Below are positions 7,421-16,400 of a stretch of DNA of 25,887 bases, one piece after another. The notes under the pieces are model-generated. The model saw only the letters and a program-made list of their open reading frames with translations, was not told where the DNA came from and made no database searches. Location: IMG/VR virus record IMGVR_UViG_3300022748_000040, positions 1 to 25,887 of that record; one strand, given 5' to 3'. The DNA comes from a virus. Both the position numbers and the translations under genes were made by a program. Numbering within the stretch: the first letter of the stretch is position 1; every line of letters begins with the position of its first letter.

Positions 7421-7692
7421 TTACCGAAAGCCCTGCCGTCTTTTTGAATGATTTCGGTGTCCCTGTTACCGACGGAACGGTGACGGGCAAAGGCGTGCTG
7501 GACATGCCTTCGGAAATCATCGCAGGCGGCATGGTGTTGACCACCGACTACACGCTGACCATTTTGGCCAGCGAGTTCGGTTCTAAAAAATACGGCGACG
7601 CGCTGACCATCAATGGCGCCGCGTACACCGTGCGCGAATGCCGTCTAATTGACGACGGCCTGTTCGCACAGATTTTCTTGAGTAAGACATGA
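7417..7692 (+). CDS. Head-tail joining protein (lambda gpFII-like)
   Basis: The 91-residue product (MITESPAVFLNDFGVPVT... KKYGDALTINGAAYTVRE... GLFAQIFLSKT) resembles the gpFII/Phage_attach group of head-tail connectors: small, beta-rich, with the GDxLxxxGxxYxVRE core and a C-terminal beta strand. It would attach the assembled tail to the filled head. The size is near lambda gpFII (117 aa). The start is GTG, overlapping the upstream stop by 4 nt; its own stop overlaps the next start (ATGA). The assignment combines the motif pattern with the gene order capsid-connector-tail terminator. Confidence 0.75.
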   Translation: MITESPAVFLNDFGVPVTDGTVTGKGVLDMPSEIIAGGMVLTTDYTLTILASEFGSKKYGDALTINGAAYTVRECRLIDDGLFAQIFLSKT

Positions 7693-8117
7693 CGACCCGT
7701 CGCGAAGCAATCCTGGCGCAGATCGTCACCCAGCTGCAAAGCGTTGACGGTGGCGTGAATGGCCGCGTCTACCGCAGCCGCGTCGAACCCATCGCGCGTG
7801 GCGAATCGCCCGCCGTCATTGTCGAACCGCGCCAAGACCAAGCTGCGCAGACAACAATTCCCCGACTGGACTGGACGCTGACCGTCGCCGTCATGGTGCT
7901 GGTGCGTTCACCGGTGCCCGACCAGGCGGCTGATCCCATCGTCGCCAGCCTGCACGCGAAGATGATGCAGGACCTGACACTGGGTGGCCTGTCTTACGAC
8001 ATTCACCCGAACGGCGTTTCGTTTGAAATGATCGAGGCAGACCAGGCCGCAGGTGTCGTCACTTGCGAATACAATGTGCTCTACAAAACGAGCCTGACAG
8101 ATCAGACAACGCTTTGA
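7689..8117 (+). CDS. Tail terminator / tail completion protein (gpU-position)
   Basis: The protein has 142 residues, close to lambda gpU (131). It begins with a helix (TTRREAILAQIVTQLQSV), followed by strands carrying VYRSRVEPIARGESPAVIVE, and later LDWTLTVAVMVLVRS and helix DPIVASLHAKMMQ, then strands ending VTCEYNVLYKT. This alpha/beta pattern is typical of tail terminators that cap the tail tube and form the tail side of the head-tail interface. It starts within the stop of the upstream connector (ATGA overlap) and precedes the tail-tube gene. The function is inferred from fold pattern and order. Confidence 0.75.
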   Translation: MTTRREAILAQIVTQLQSVDGGVNGRVYRSRVEPIARGESPAVIVEPRQDQAAQTTIPRLDWTLTVAVMVLVRSPVPDQAADPIVASLHAKMMQDLTLGGLSYDIHPNGVSFEMIEADQAAGVVTCEYNVLYKTSLTDQTTL

Positions 8118-8127
8118 GGTTTAGAAT

Positions 8128-8283
8128 ATGGACGAATTCGAAGGATTTGGTGGCAGCTACAACGTCGACCCGAAAACGGGCGCACGCACGCTGATCGAGC
8201 GCACGCAAGAGGCCGCCAGCCAGGACAACGTGGAGCCAGCCCAGGTTCCTGCAGAACAACCCGTAACCGCCGAAGGTGCCTGA
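8128..8283 (+). CDS. Small acidic protein, unknown function
   Basis: The 51-residue product, beginning MDEFEGFGGSYNVDPKTGAR, is hydrophilic, with an acidic, Pro/Ala/Glu-rich C-terminal half and no cysteines or membrane segment. A GAGG sequence precedes ATG 8128 at a usable distance, and its stop lies 1 nt before the tail-tube ATG, so the reading frame fits the tight operon. No family is recognised. It might be a minor tail or chaperone-like accessory; that is speculation from context only. Confidence 0.65.
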   Translation: MDEFEGFGGSYNVDPKTGARTLIERTQEAASQDNVEPAQVPAEQPVTAEGA

Positions 8284-8284
8284 T

Positions 8285-9214
8285 ATGCTATTAACCAGAA
8301 AACGCGTAATTCTCGCGAAGATTGAAACCACCTACGGCGTCGACAGCACCCCGACTGGTGCGACGAACGCGATCCTGATTCGAAACCTGAACGTGCAGCC
8401 GCAAGCCACGCAGCTGGTCGGTCGCGAAATCATCCGTCCGTTCTTGGGCAACTTCGAACAACTCGAGGCCAGCACCCACGTCGAACTTGACTTCGAAGTC
8501 GAAGCCGCTGGTTCTGGCGCTGCTGGCACTGCGCCTGGATATGGTGTTCTGCTTCGTGCATGCGGCTTGTCCGAAAACATCACGGCCAGCACTAAGGTCG
8601 ACTACAAACCTGTTTCGTCGGCCTTCGAAAGCGCAACGATTTATTTCAACGTCGACGGCGTCTTGCACAAGATCACCGGTTCGCGCGGCAACGTCGAACT
8701 AACGATCAACAGCGCGCAAATCCCCGTGTTCAAATTCAAGTTCGTGGGCATTTACAACGCGCCTACCGACACCGCACTGCCGACCGTGTCTTACAGCAGC
8801 TTCCAGACCCCACTGGTGGCCAACAGCACAAACACACCGGCTTTCAGTTTCTTCGGCGCCACCCCCGTGTTGCAAGACCTGTCGTTCCAGTTGGGCAACC
8901 AGGTGGACTACCGCACACTGATCGGCACGCAGTACGCCCAGATCACCGACCGCAAGGCCGCTGGCCAGGTCACGTTCGAAGCCAACACCATCGCGACGAA
9001 AGACTGGTTCACCACTGCACTGGCGAACGGCCTTGGCGCGTTGTCGATCACACACGGCACGACTGCTGGCAACAAAATCATCCTGTCGTCCAGCACGGTC
9101 GATTTGCTGCAGCCTACGTACACCGACAACAACGGCGTTCAAATGCTGCAGATCGGCTACGTGATGACGCCGAGCACTGCAGGAAACGACGAATTTAACT
9201 TGTCGATCCAGTAA
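8285..9214 (+). CDS. Major tail tube protein
   Basis: This 309-residue protein is Thr/Ser/Val-rich and beta-dominated, as expected for the subunit that polymerises into hexameric tube rings. It starts LTRKRVILAKIETTYGVDST, a recurrent N terminus of phage tail tube proteins, and has a central segment (FESATIYFNVDGVLHKITGS) and RKAAGQVTFEANTIATKDWF typical of this family. The ATG at 8285 was preferred over the GTG at 8276 because GAAGG lies 9 nt before 8285 and almost touches 8276. An intrinsic terminator follows 20 nt after the stop codon. Confidence 0.9.
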   Translation: MLLTRKRVILAKIETTYGVDSTPTGATNAILIRNLNVQPQATQLVGREIIRPFLGNFEQLEASTHVELDFEVEAAGSGAAGTAPGYGVLLRACGLSENITASTKVDYKPVSSAFESATIYFNVDGVLHKITGSRGNVELTINSAQIPVFKFKFVGIYNAPTDTALPTVSYSSFQTPLVANSTNTPAFSFFGATPVLQDLSFQLGNQVDYRTLIGTQYAQITDRKAAGQVTFEANTIATKDWFTTALANGLGALSITHGTTAGNKIILSSSTVDLLQPTYTDNNGVQMLQIGYVMTPSTAGNDEFNLSIQ

Positions 9215-9234
9215 GCGACAACGAGTTCAACAAC

Positions 9235-9263
9235 GCAGCGGCCACCAGGCCGCTGCTGCTTTT
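9235..9263 (+). terminator. Intrinsic terminator after the tail-tube gene
   Basis: GCAGCGGCC (9235-9243), loop ACCA, GGCCGCTGC (9248-9256), then TGCTTTT. The 9-bp perfect GC stem has a modest T-run, so termination is probably partial. It separates the abundant tail-tube message from the less abundant tail chaperone and tape measure genes. Confidence 0.7.
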
Positions 9264-9277
9264 AAGAAGGGGAAAAA

Positions 9278-9619
9278 ATGTTCGTAATTTCACAAAAGAC
9301 TTCATACACCTGGCCGGTCGCCGTCGAATTCCCAGTCGACGGTGGCAAGAGCGAGAAACAGACGTTCGACGCTGAGTTCAAGCGCGTGCCCCAGTCGCGC
9401 ATGGCCGAGATCAAAGCGAAGATTGAAAGCGGCGACATCACCGACATTGACCTGGCGCGTGAAGTGCTGACCGGCTGGGCTGGTGTCACCGATGCCAATG
9501 GCGACGCTGTGCCGTTCGCTGAAGGCACCCGCGACCAGCTGCTGGACGTGCCACTGGTGGCGTCTGCTGTCGTGATGGCTTGGATGAATTCTCTCACCGG
9601 CGCAAAGCGAAAAAACTAG
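9278..9619 (+). CDS. Tail assembly chaperone, short form (gpG-like)
   Basis: The 113-residue protein starts MFVISQKTSYTWPVAVEFPV and contains EFKRVPQSRMAEIKAKIESG and DIDLAREVLTGWAGVTDANG, the pattern of siphophage tail chaperones that bind the tape measure protein before tube assembly. A very strong RBS (AAGAAGGGG) precedes the ATG. The ORF ends CGA AAA AAC TAG, where the heptamer A AAA AAC lets a fraction of ribosomes shift to -1 and read the downstream T region. Its location between tail tube and tape measure is the canonical G position. Confidence 0.92.
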   Translation: MFVISQKTSYTWPVAVEFPVDGGKSEKQTFDAEFKRVPQSRMAEIKAKIESGDITDIDLAREVLTGWAGVTDANGDAVPFAEGTRDQLLDVPLVASAVVMAWMNSLTGAKRKN

Positions 9620-9654
9620 AAGACGCCGCACGCCACTGGGCAGGTGGCGGCGTC
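9610..9654 (+). promoter_or_regulatory. Programmed -1 ribosomal frameshift signal (G/GT)
   Basis: The slippery heptamer A AAA AAC (9610-9616) is in the correct phase of the G frame and stands immediately before the TAG. Five nucleotides later, GACGCCGC (9622-9629) pairs perfectly with GCGGCGTC (9647-9654), with an additional inner CAC/GTG pairing, giving a strong GC hairpin of the kind that stimulates slippage. The -1 frame then stays open to 9954. Confidence 0.9.
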
Positions 9655-9954
9655 AAAGACGAAATGGCCGACGACTTGGCCGTGATGGGTGCATCATCGG
9701 ACATCGTCGTCGCCGTTCAGGATTCAAGCCCTAGTCGCGACTTCGAAGTCCACGAAGAAAACTGGCCGGTGGTGGCCATGTTCATGCGCCTGCAGACGCA
9801 ATGGCTGACAAGCATGGGCGGCGTGGTCGGCCTGAATTACCAGTCCATCGAGTTCTTGTTTAAAATCGAAGGTGTCGAGAACCAGCGCGAAATGCTGGCC
9901 GACTTGCAGGTCATGGAAGTGACCGCGCTGCAGATCATCAACTCCAAAGACTGA
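9616..9954 (+). CDS. Tail assembly chaperone frameshift extension (T part of GT)
   Basis: Reading continues in the -1 frame after the slip and adds 112 residues, giving a 225-residue GT fusion (join 9278..9616, 9616..9954). The extension starts LEDAARHWAGGGVKDEMADD and is helical and acidic, with EENWPVVAMFMRLQTQWLTS and a final helix ADLQVMEVTALQIINSKD. In lambda, G and GT are required in a fixed ratio and are absent from the virion; the same role is expected here. An ATG at 9580 lies in this frame but has no persuasive RBS, so the extension is probably made only by frameshifting. Confidence 0.88.
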   Translation, partial: LEDAARHWAGGGVKDEMADDLAVMGASSDIVVAVQDSSPSRDFEVHEENWPVVAMFMRLQTQWLTSMGGVVGLNYQSIEFLFKIEGVENQREMLADLQVMEVTALQIINSKD

Positions 9955-9959
9955 CCAAC

Positions 9960-12167
9960 ATGGCACTGAACCAAGACGTCGCATTTAAGATTTCAGCCCA
10001 GGTCACTGGCCAGTCTGCTGTCGACCAGCTGAAGAATTCACTGGAAGGCGTCAGCGGTTCAGTCAACGGCATGATCGGCAAGTTCACCGCACTGAAAGGT
10101 GCGTTCGCTGGCCTGGCTGCCGCAGTTGGCGTGATGAAGTTGGCCGACATGGTCGAAAACGTGATCGACGCTGGCGACAAGATGAACAAGCTGTCGCAGA
10201 AAACCGGCGTCAGTGTTGAAACCCTGTCGATGTTTTCCCAGGCTGCCAAGCTGTCCGACGTGGCCATCGAAGACATGGCGAAGGCGTTCGGCAAATACGA
10301 AGTGGCCGTCAGCAAGGCCAACACCGGCAGCAAGGAAATCGCTGCGGCGTTCAGCGTCCTGGGCATCAGTGCCAAGGACCTGAAAAGCACGTCGGTCGAA
10401 GAACTGCTGCTGCGCACATCCGACGCGTTCAGCAAGATGGCCGACGGCCCGACGAAAGCGCGCCTGGCTGTCGACCTGTTCGGCAAAGCTGGCATCGAGA
10501 TGATCCCGATGCTGAACATGGGCCGCGACGCCATCGAAGAACTGGGCGTCAAGATGTCCAAGGACTTTGCCGCGCGCGCCGAGAATTTCAACGACACGCT
10601 GACAATGATCCGCGCCAAAACGAAGCTGATGACCACGTCGATGGTCAGCGAACTGCTGCCCACGCTGCAGGAAATCGCCAGCGCGTTCTTGGACATGGCG
10701 AAAACAAAGCCAGACGTGGCAGGGTTCATGGACTACGTGGGCGAGGCTGCGCGCCTGACTACGGTCGCGGTTTATGACCTGTGGATCGGTTTAAAACAGA
10801 CGGTCGACACGGTGCTGACCGGCGGCAAGCAAGTCCTTGCGTTCGTGACTGGCGACTTCGACAGGGTTGACCAGCTGGGCAAGGAATGGGTGCAGCGTGC
10901 AAAAGAACGCGCCGAAGACATGCGGGCGTTCCACGACAAGCTGCTGAAAAACTCGCTGGTGTTTGGCCAGGGCACCACCGAGGAAATCAAAGCGCGCCAG
11001 CGCGCCGACACCGCGCCCGAAATCAAAGTCGGCAAGGTCATCGACGACAGTGCGCTGGATACCGGCAAGGTCGATTTATACAAAAACGCCATCCGCGACC
11101 TGAGTGTCGAGGCTGCGAAACTTCAGTTCCAGGCTGAACACGTCAAGGAATTCCAGGACCGCATCACGACTGCCAAAGAAGCGCAGATGCAGTTCGACAC
11201 CACCGCGAAGCAGGGCAAGTTCGTCGAACTGGCGCAAGGGCAAAAAGACAAGCTGGTCGAACTGGCCAAGCAGGTCGACGACTATTCGCAAAAACTGCGC
11301 GTGGCAATGGCCGCGCTGACGTTTGAGAACGCCAACAAGAAGATGGCCGCCGAAACCGAGGCGATGACGCTGTCGGCGCGCGAACGCGACAAGCTGCTGG
11401 TGGGCATCGAGTTGGAAAACGCGGGCATCAAAAAGAACACCGAAGAATATGACCGCCTGCTGAAAAAGCGCCAGGAATTGATCGACCAAAAATACGACAA
11501 GCAGAACCAGTTCACGACCGGCTGGCAGCAGGCGATGAACGACTACGTCGACAGCGCGGCCAGCGCAGCGAACCAGGCGAAAACGCTGTTCGGGAACGCG
11601 TTCAAGGGCATGGAAGACGCGCTGGTGAACTTCGTGAAAACCGGCAAACTGGATTTTGGCAAACTGGCCGACAGCATCATCAGCGACCTGATCCGCATCC
11701 AGATTCAGAACAGCATCACCAAGCCACTGGCGGCTGCGATGGGCAGCGGTGACATGGGCGCCAGCATCGCCAAGATGTTCGGCTTCGCAAACGGCGGCAT
11801 TATGACCAGCAGCGGTTCGCTGCCGCTGAACAAATACGCCAGCGGCGGCATCGCAAGCAGCCCGCAGTTGGCCATGTTCGGCGAAGGCAAGACGCCCGAA
11901 GCATACGTGCCACTGCCCGATGGCCGGTCGATCCCTGTCAACATGACCGGCGGTGGTGGCCAGGGTGTCATCGTCAACGTGATGAACAACGGTGGCGGCA
12001 CAGCGACCACCAAAGAACGCACCGACAACAACGGCAACCGCGTCATCGACGTGATGATCGAACAAGTGAAGTCGGCCATCGCTGCTGACATCACACGCGG
12101 CACTGGCGTGGTTACGTCGGCGCTTGAACGAACATACGGCGCAAACCGCGCTGCAGGGGCATATTAA
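9960..12167 (+). CDS. Tail tape measure protein
   Basis: The 735-residue, mainly helical protein follows the G/GT pair. Residues ~35-70 include an Ala/Gly-rich hydrophobic segment (GKFTALKGAFAGLAAAVGVM) followed by helices typical of the tape measure N terminus (DKMNKLSQKTGVSVETLSMF). The middle, residues ~380-520, is charged coiled coil. The C terminus (residues ~615-735) is Gly-rich, with FANGGIMTSSGSLPLNKYAS and the region around EAYVPLPDGRSIPVNM that is common at tape measure ends. It sets tail length and may insert into the host envelope. At about 1.5 angstrom per residue, a tail of roughly 110 nm is predicted. The stop overlaps the next start by one base. Confidence 0.93.
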   Translation: MALNQDVAFKISAQVTGQSAVDQLKNSLEGVSGSVNGMIGKFTALKGAFAGLAAAVGVMKLADMVENVIDAGDKMNKLSQKTGVSVETLSMFSQAAKLSDVAIEDMAKAFGKYEVAVSKANTGSKEIAAAFSVLGISAKDLKSTSVEELLLRTSDAFSKMADGPTKARLAVDLFGKAGIEMIPMLNMGRDAIEELGVKMSKDFAARAENFNDTLTMIRAKTKLMTTSMVSELLPTLQEIASAFLDMAKTKPDVAGFMDYVGEAARLTTVAVYDLWIGLKQTVDTVLTGGKQVLAFVTGDFDRVDQLGKEWVQRAKERAEDMRAFHDKLLKNSLVFGQGTTEEIKARQRADTAPEIKVGKVIDDSALDTGKVDLYKNAIRDLSVEAAKLQFQAEHVKEFQDRITTAKEAQMQFDTTAKQGKFVELAQGQKDKLVELAKQVDDYSQKLRVAMAALTFENANKKMAAETEAMTLSARERDKLLVGIELENAGIKKNTEEYDRLLKKRQELIDQKYDKQNQFTTGWQQAMNDYVDSAASAANQAKTLFGNAFKGMEDALVNFVKTGKLDFGKLADSIISDLIRIQIQNSITKPLAAAMGSGDMGASIAKMFGFANGGIMTSSGSLPLNKYASGGIASSPQLAMFGEGKTPEAYVPLPDGRSIPVNMTGGGGQGVIVNVMNNGGGTATTKERTDNNGNRVIDVMIEQVKSAIAADITRGTGVVTSALERTYGANRAAGAY

Positions 12168-12526
12168 TGGCAACTTTTCCATCGACGCTACCGTCGCCCA
12201 TGACGTCTAGCTATCAGACGTCGGCGCAGGACCAGGTCGTTCGCACAAACATGGAAGTCGGCACGGCGCGCGCGCGTCTGCGTTCGACTGCCAAGATCGA
12301 CCACGTTTCGCTGCAGTGGCTGTTCACCGACGCTGAGATGGCCACGTTCAAAACCTGGTTCTACGGCGACGGCGCAGCTGGTGCGTCCTGGTTTGCGATC
12401 AACCTGGCGGTGGGTCAGACGGGCCTGACAACGGTCACGGCACGGTTCTTGGCGCCCTACAACGCGCAACCGATGCCGAACCTGCTGTGGCAGGTCCAGG
12501 CCCAGCTGGAAGTGCGATATGCCTGA
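12167..12526 (+). CDS. Minor tail protein (gpM-position)
   Basis: The 119-residue protein contains FPSTLPSPMTSSYQTSAQDQ, followed by VRTNMEVGTARARLRSTAKI and a compact domain ending QVQAQLEVRYA. It is beta-rich, with aromatic residues in FKTWFYGDGAAGASWFAINL. Proteins with this PSPMTSSY...VRT...RxRxRST layout are common directly after tape measure genes and are regarded as distal-tail or hub-associated proteins. It corresponds in position to lambda gpM (109 aa). The ATG shares one base with the tape measure stop, and the 3' end overlaps the next gene by 8 nt. Confidence 0.75.
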   Translation: MATFPSTLPSPMTSSYQTSAQDQVVRTNMEVGTARARLRSTAKIDHVSLQWLFTDAEMATFKTWFYGDGAAGASWFAINLAVGQTGLTTVTARFLAPYNAQPMPNLLWQVQAQLEVRYA

Positions 12527-13043
12527 CAGCACCCTATCCCAAGCCCTGAAAGAAGCCTACGCGTCGGCGCCCACCACGCAGGTGGCGTACCACACGCTGG
12601 AACTTTACCACCCAGCATTCACGGCGCCGATCCGCGTCGTGCGCGACTTCGTCGACCTGTCGGCCACGCTGGAAAGCACGGCGCCGCGCGATGCCAGCCA
12701 GACGGTTCTGTTTGTCGGCTTCGCGTTCGACATCGTGCCGCCCGAAGTGTCGGCCACCGGTGTGCCCCAGTGCCAGATCACCATCGACAACGTCAGCCGC
12801 GAGATCGTTTCGAATCTTGAACTGGCGATTTCGAGCAATCAGCCCATCACGGTGATTTACCGCCTGTTCTTGTCGTCCGACCTGTCGGCGCCACAGAACA
12901 ACCCACCCATGACGCTGACGGTCATCAGCATGACCGCTGACGTGTTCAAGGTGACGGCCACAGCCACGTTCGGCGACATGGTGAACCGCAAGTTCCCGTC
13001 GCAGATGTACACGCTGGACACCTTCCCAGGCTTGCAGCCATGA
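12519..13043 (+). CDS. DUF1833-type minor tail protein (gpL-position)
   Basis: The 174-residue protein has the sequence features I associate with the DUF1833 group: LELYHPAFTAPIRVVRDFVD near the N terminus, VGFAFDIVPPEVSATGVPQC and the central ITIDNVSREI segment, then a C terminus with RKFPSQMYTLDTFPGL. In many proteobacterial siphophages this protein replaces lambda gpL between gpM and the NlpC/P60 protein. It is likely to be part of the tail tip. Overlaps with both neighbours (8 nt upstream, ATGA downstream) indicate coupled translation. The family name is from memory; placement in the tail tip is from gene order. Confidence 0.78.
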   Translation: MPDSTLSQALKEAYASAPTTQVAYHTLELYHPAFTAPIRVVRDFVDLSATLESTAPRDASQTVLFVGFAFDIVPPEVSATGVPQCQITIDNVSREIVSNLELAISSNQPITVIYRLFLSSDLSAPQNNPPMTLTVISMTADVFKVTATATFGDMVNRKFPSQMYTLDTFPGLQP

Positions 13044-13429
13044 CGCACTGGGCCGTCCAGTACATCGGCGAACCCTGGGTGGCTGGCGAGCACGACTGCT
13101 GGGCGTTTGCGCGCCGCGTGTGGCGTGAACAGTTCGGCCAGGACGTGCCCGCTGTCGACGTCGACGCCTGCAACAAGCTGGCGTGCGTGCGCGCGTTCAC
13201 GGGGCATGAAGAACGGTCGAACTGGTATCATGTGGAAAAGCCGCAGGAAGGCGACGCGGTACTGCTTTCACAGTCAAAACACCCATCCCATGTCGGGGTT
13301 TGGATTGACGCCGACGGTGGTGGCGTCCTGCATTGTCTCGAAGGTTCTGGTGTCGTTTTCCAGAACGTCAGCGCAATGCGTGCAGCCGGATGGCATGGCA
13401 TGGAGTTTTACAAAAAATGCACGTCGTAA
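13040..13429 (+). CDS. NlpC/P60-like tail tip peptidase (gpK C-terminal domain type)
   Basis: This 129-residue protein has HDCWAFARRVWREQFG at residues ~18-33, where Cys19 would be the nucleophile, HPSHVGVWID carrying the catalytic His, and a third polar position in the following strand (HCLEGSG). These are the NlpC/P60 papain-like peptidase features. Lambda gpK has both a JAMM/MPN and an NlpC domain; here only the NlpC part exists. It may cleave peptidoglycan cross-links during DNA entry or act in tail assembly. The ATG overlaps the upstream stop (ATGA), and the 3' end overlaps the J-like gene by 13 nt. Confidence 0.85.
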   Translation: MTHWAVQYIGEPWVAGEHDCWAFARRVWREQFGQDVPAVDVDACNKLACVRAFTGHEERSNWYHVEKPQEGDAVLLSQSKHPSHVGVWIDADGGGVLHCLEGSGVVFQNVSAMRAAGWHGMEFYKKCTS

Positions 13430-16400
13430 CGGTCCACGATCCCTTCCATCCATTACGCCACCGCGAAGTGCGCGTGGTGAAAAACCGCCGCCGTATTTGC
13501 AACCTGGCGCCCAAGACCGACAAACCGTTCATCGCGATGGTCGATGGCGACATCGTGCTGCGCAAGGACTGGGACCGCAGCGTCGGTGGCGATCAGATCG
13601 TCACGTTTATGATGCTGCCGCAAGGCGGTGGTGGCGGTGGATCGAACCCACTGAACACCGTGCTGCTGCTGGCTGTGCTTGTCGCTGCACCGTACCTGGT
13701 CGGCCCTGCCATGCTGGGACTGACCGGCATCGCGGCCACCATCGGCACCGCTGCCATTGTCGTCGGAGGTTCCATGCTGGTGAACGCCATCGCGCCACCG
13801 GTGACGGCCAGCAGTATGTCGAACGCGGCAACACCTGCCGCCAGCCCGACCTACAACATCCAGGCGCAAGGCAACGCCGCACGGCTTGGCCAGGCCATCC
13901 CCGTTCAATACGGTCGCCTGCGCGTGTTCCCTGACTTCGCGGCGCAGCCGTATGTCGAATACGCGAACAACGAGCAATACCTGTATCAGCTGCTGTGCAT
14001 TGGCCAGGGCGACTACAGCATCGAAGCGATCCAGATCGCTGACAGCGCGATCAGTTCGTTCAACGGCGTGCAATACGAAGTGGTTCTGCCTGGCGCAGTC
14101 CCTACCCTGTTCCCTGCGAACGTGGTGCAATCGTCCGAAGTGTCTGGCCAGGAATTCTTGTCCGAGGCTGGCACATACTCGCAGACCGGCACCACGATCA
14201 CCGTCACCGCCACCGCGCACGGCTACACGACCGGCAGCAACGTCTATTTGAACATCACCAGCGGCGCGGCCACCAGCGGCGTCTACACGGTGGCCACAGC
14301 GCCCACGCTGGACACGTTCACCGTCACATCGACATCGAGAACAACCAGCGGCAACGTGATCGTGGCCACGTCCATCGGCCCGTTCACTGTGAACGCACCG
14401 ACCACAGTCTGCAAATCCATCGGCATCGACGTGGTGTGTCCGCGCGGCCTGTACTACGCGAACGACAACGGCAGCCTGGCCAGCAAGACGGCCCAGTTCA
14501 GAGTGGAAGCCAGGCTGGTCGACCAGGCAGGCAGTCCCATTGGTTCGTGGACGACACTAACCGGCGACAACGCGTACACCGACTGGGGCAACTGGAATTT
14601 TTATTCATGGGACTGGACGCATGTTCCAGCTAATACTGACACAGCGCAGTATCAGACAGCCAGCAGCGACGACGGCGATTATGTGATCACGCGCACGCGC
14701 ACGCTGGTCGCATCCAGCTTGATTTCGATCACTGGCGCCACCACGACACCGATCAGGAATTCATACAAGTTCGACGTGTCGGCGATCAGCGGTGGCCAGA
14801 CTTACCCACGCTTCCAGGTCCGTGCATTCCGCTTGGATGCGAAAGACACCAGCACCCGCGCAGGTCACGACATCGACTGGGCTGGCATGCGTGCGTACAT
14901 GCCGAACACGGCGAACTATGGCAACATCACGCTGCTGGCGGTGCGTGCGCAGGCCACGAACAACCTGTCGTCGCAGTCTGCCCGTCAGATCAACGTCATC
15001 GCCACCCGCAAGCTGAAAACCGTCACAGCGACCGGCCTGTCGTCCACCACCAGCGCCACGCGTTCGGTGGCTGCAGCCCTTGCTGACGCCGCGATGAATA
15101 CCGTCTACGGCGGCAAGCTGTCGTCGGCAAACATCGACTGGGCCGCCCTGTATGCGCTGGACCAGACGCTGGCCGCGCGTGGTGACTACCTGGACGTTCG
15201 GTTCGACACCGCTTCGACGCTGTGGGAAGCGCTGACACAGATCGGCGCCGTGGCCCGCACCAAGCCGTTCATGCAAGGCGGCATCCTGCACGTCTGCCGC
15301 GACCAGGCCGCGACCGTTCCTGTGGCGCTGTTTTCGATGCGCAACATCGTGCAAAACAGCATGTCGATTCAGTACATGACGGCGACCAGCATGACCGCTG
15401 ACAGCGTGAACGTCACGTACTTCGACAAGAACACCTGGCAGCAGACCACGGTGTCGTGCGTCCTGGCCGGTGGCACATCGGACAACCCCGCGAAGATCAG
15501 CCTGCTGGGTGTCAGCGAACGCGCCCAGGCATTCCGCGAAGGTCTGTATCAGGCCGCTGCGAACAAGTACCGCCGCAAGGTGATCAAGTTCAGCACCGAG
15601 GCTGAAGGCTTCATCCCATCGTTTGGCGACCTGATCGCCATCGCGCACGACATGCCCGCATGGGGCCAAACTGCTGAAGTCACCAGCTGGGTGTCTGGCA
15701 CGAAAACGCTGACCACCAACGAAACGCTGACCTGGACCGCTGGCGCGACGCACTATGTCGGCATCCGCAAGCGCGACGGTTCAATCGACGGCCCGTTCGT
15801 GGCCACCCAAGGCGCCAGCCCGAACGTGCTGGTGCTGGCCACATCGCCCAGCTTTACCCCGTACACTGGCCTGGACGAAGAACGCACGCACATCGCCTTC
15901 GGACCTGCCGACACCTGGCGTCAGCCTGCCCGTGTCGTGTCCGTCGTGCCGCGTGGCCCGTACCAGGTCGAAATCACTGCGGTGAACGAAGACCCATCGG
16001 TTCACACCGCCGACACCGGCCAGACCGCACCGGCGCTGAAATACTCGCAGCTGCCCATCACGGCGCCGCTGCCCACCGTCACCGGCCTGACGCTGGCCAT
16101 TGACGTCACTGGCGCGACCCCGCAGTACGTGGCCAGCTGGCAGGCGGCACCAGGCGCCGAGCATTACGCCGTCGAAATCAGCTTCGATGGTGGCACCACC
16201 TGGTCGGCTGTGGCCACCGAGTACGGCACGGCACATCGCTGGGCCGCGAACTACAACGCCAGCGCATCGGTGCGCGTGGCCGGCGTGAACATCGGACGCG
16301 GCGCCTGGGTGTCTGCGTCGGTGAACTATTCGGCTGCACCCGCATCGCCCACCGGATTCGCGAACACCGTCAGCGGCAACGCTGTGGCGCTGACCTGGTC

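Noticed and set aside
8276-8287. GTG at 8276 as tail-tube start
   Set aside because: The GAAGG RBS almost abuts it, while ATG 8285 has proper spacing and stands just after the upstream stop.
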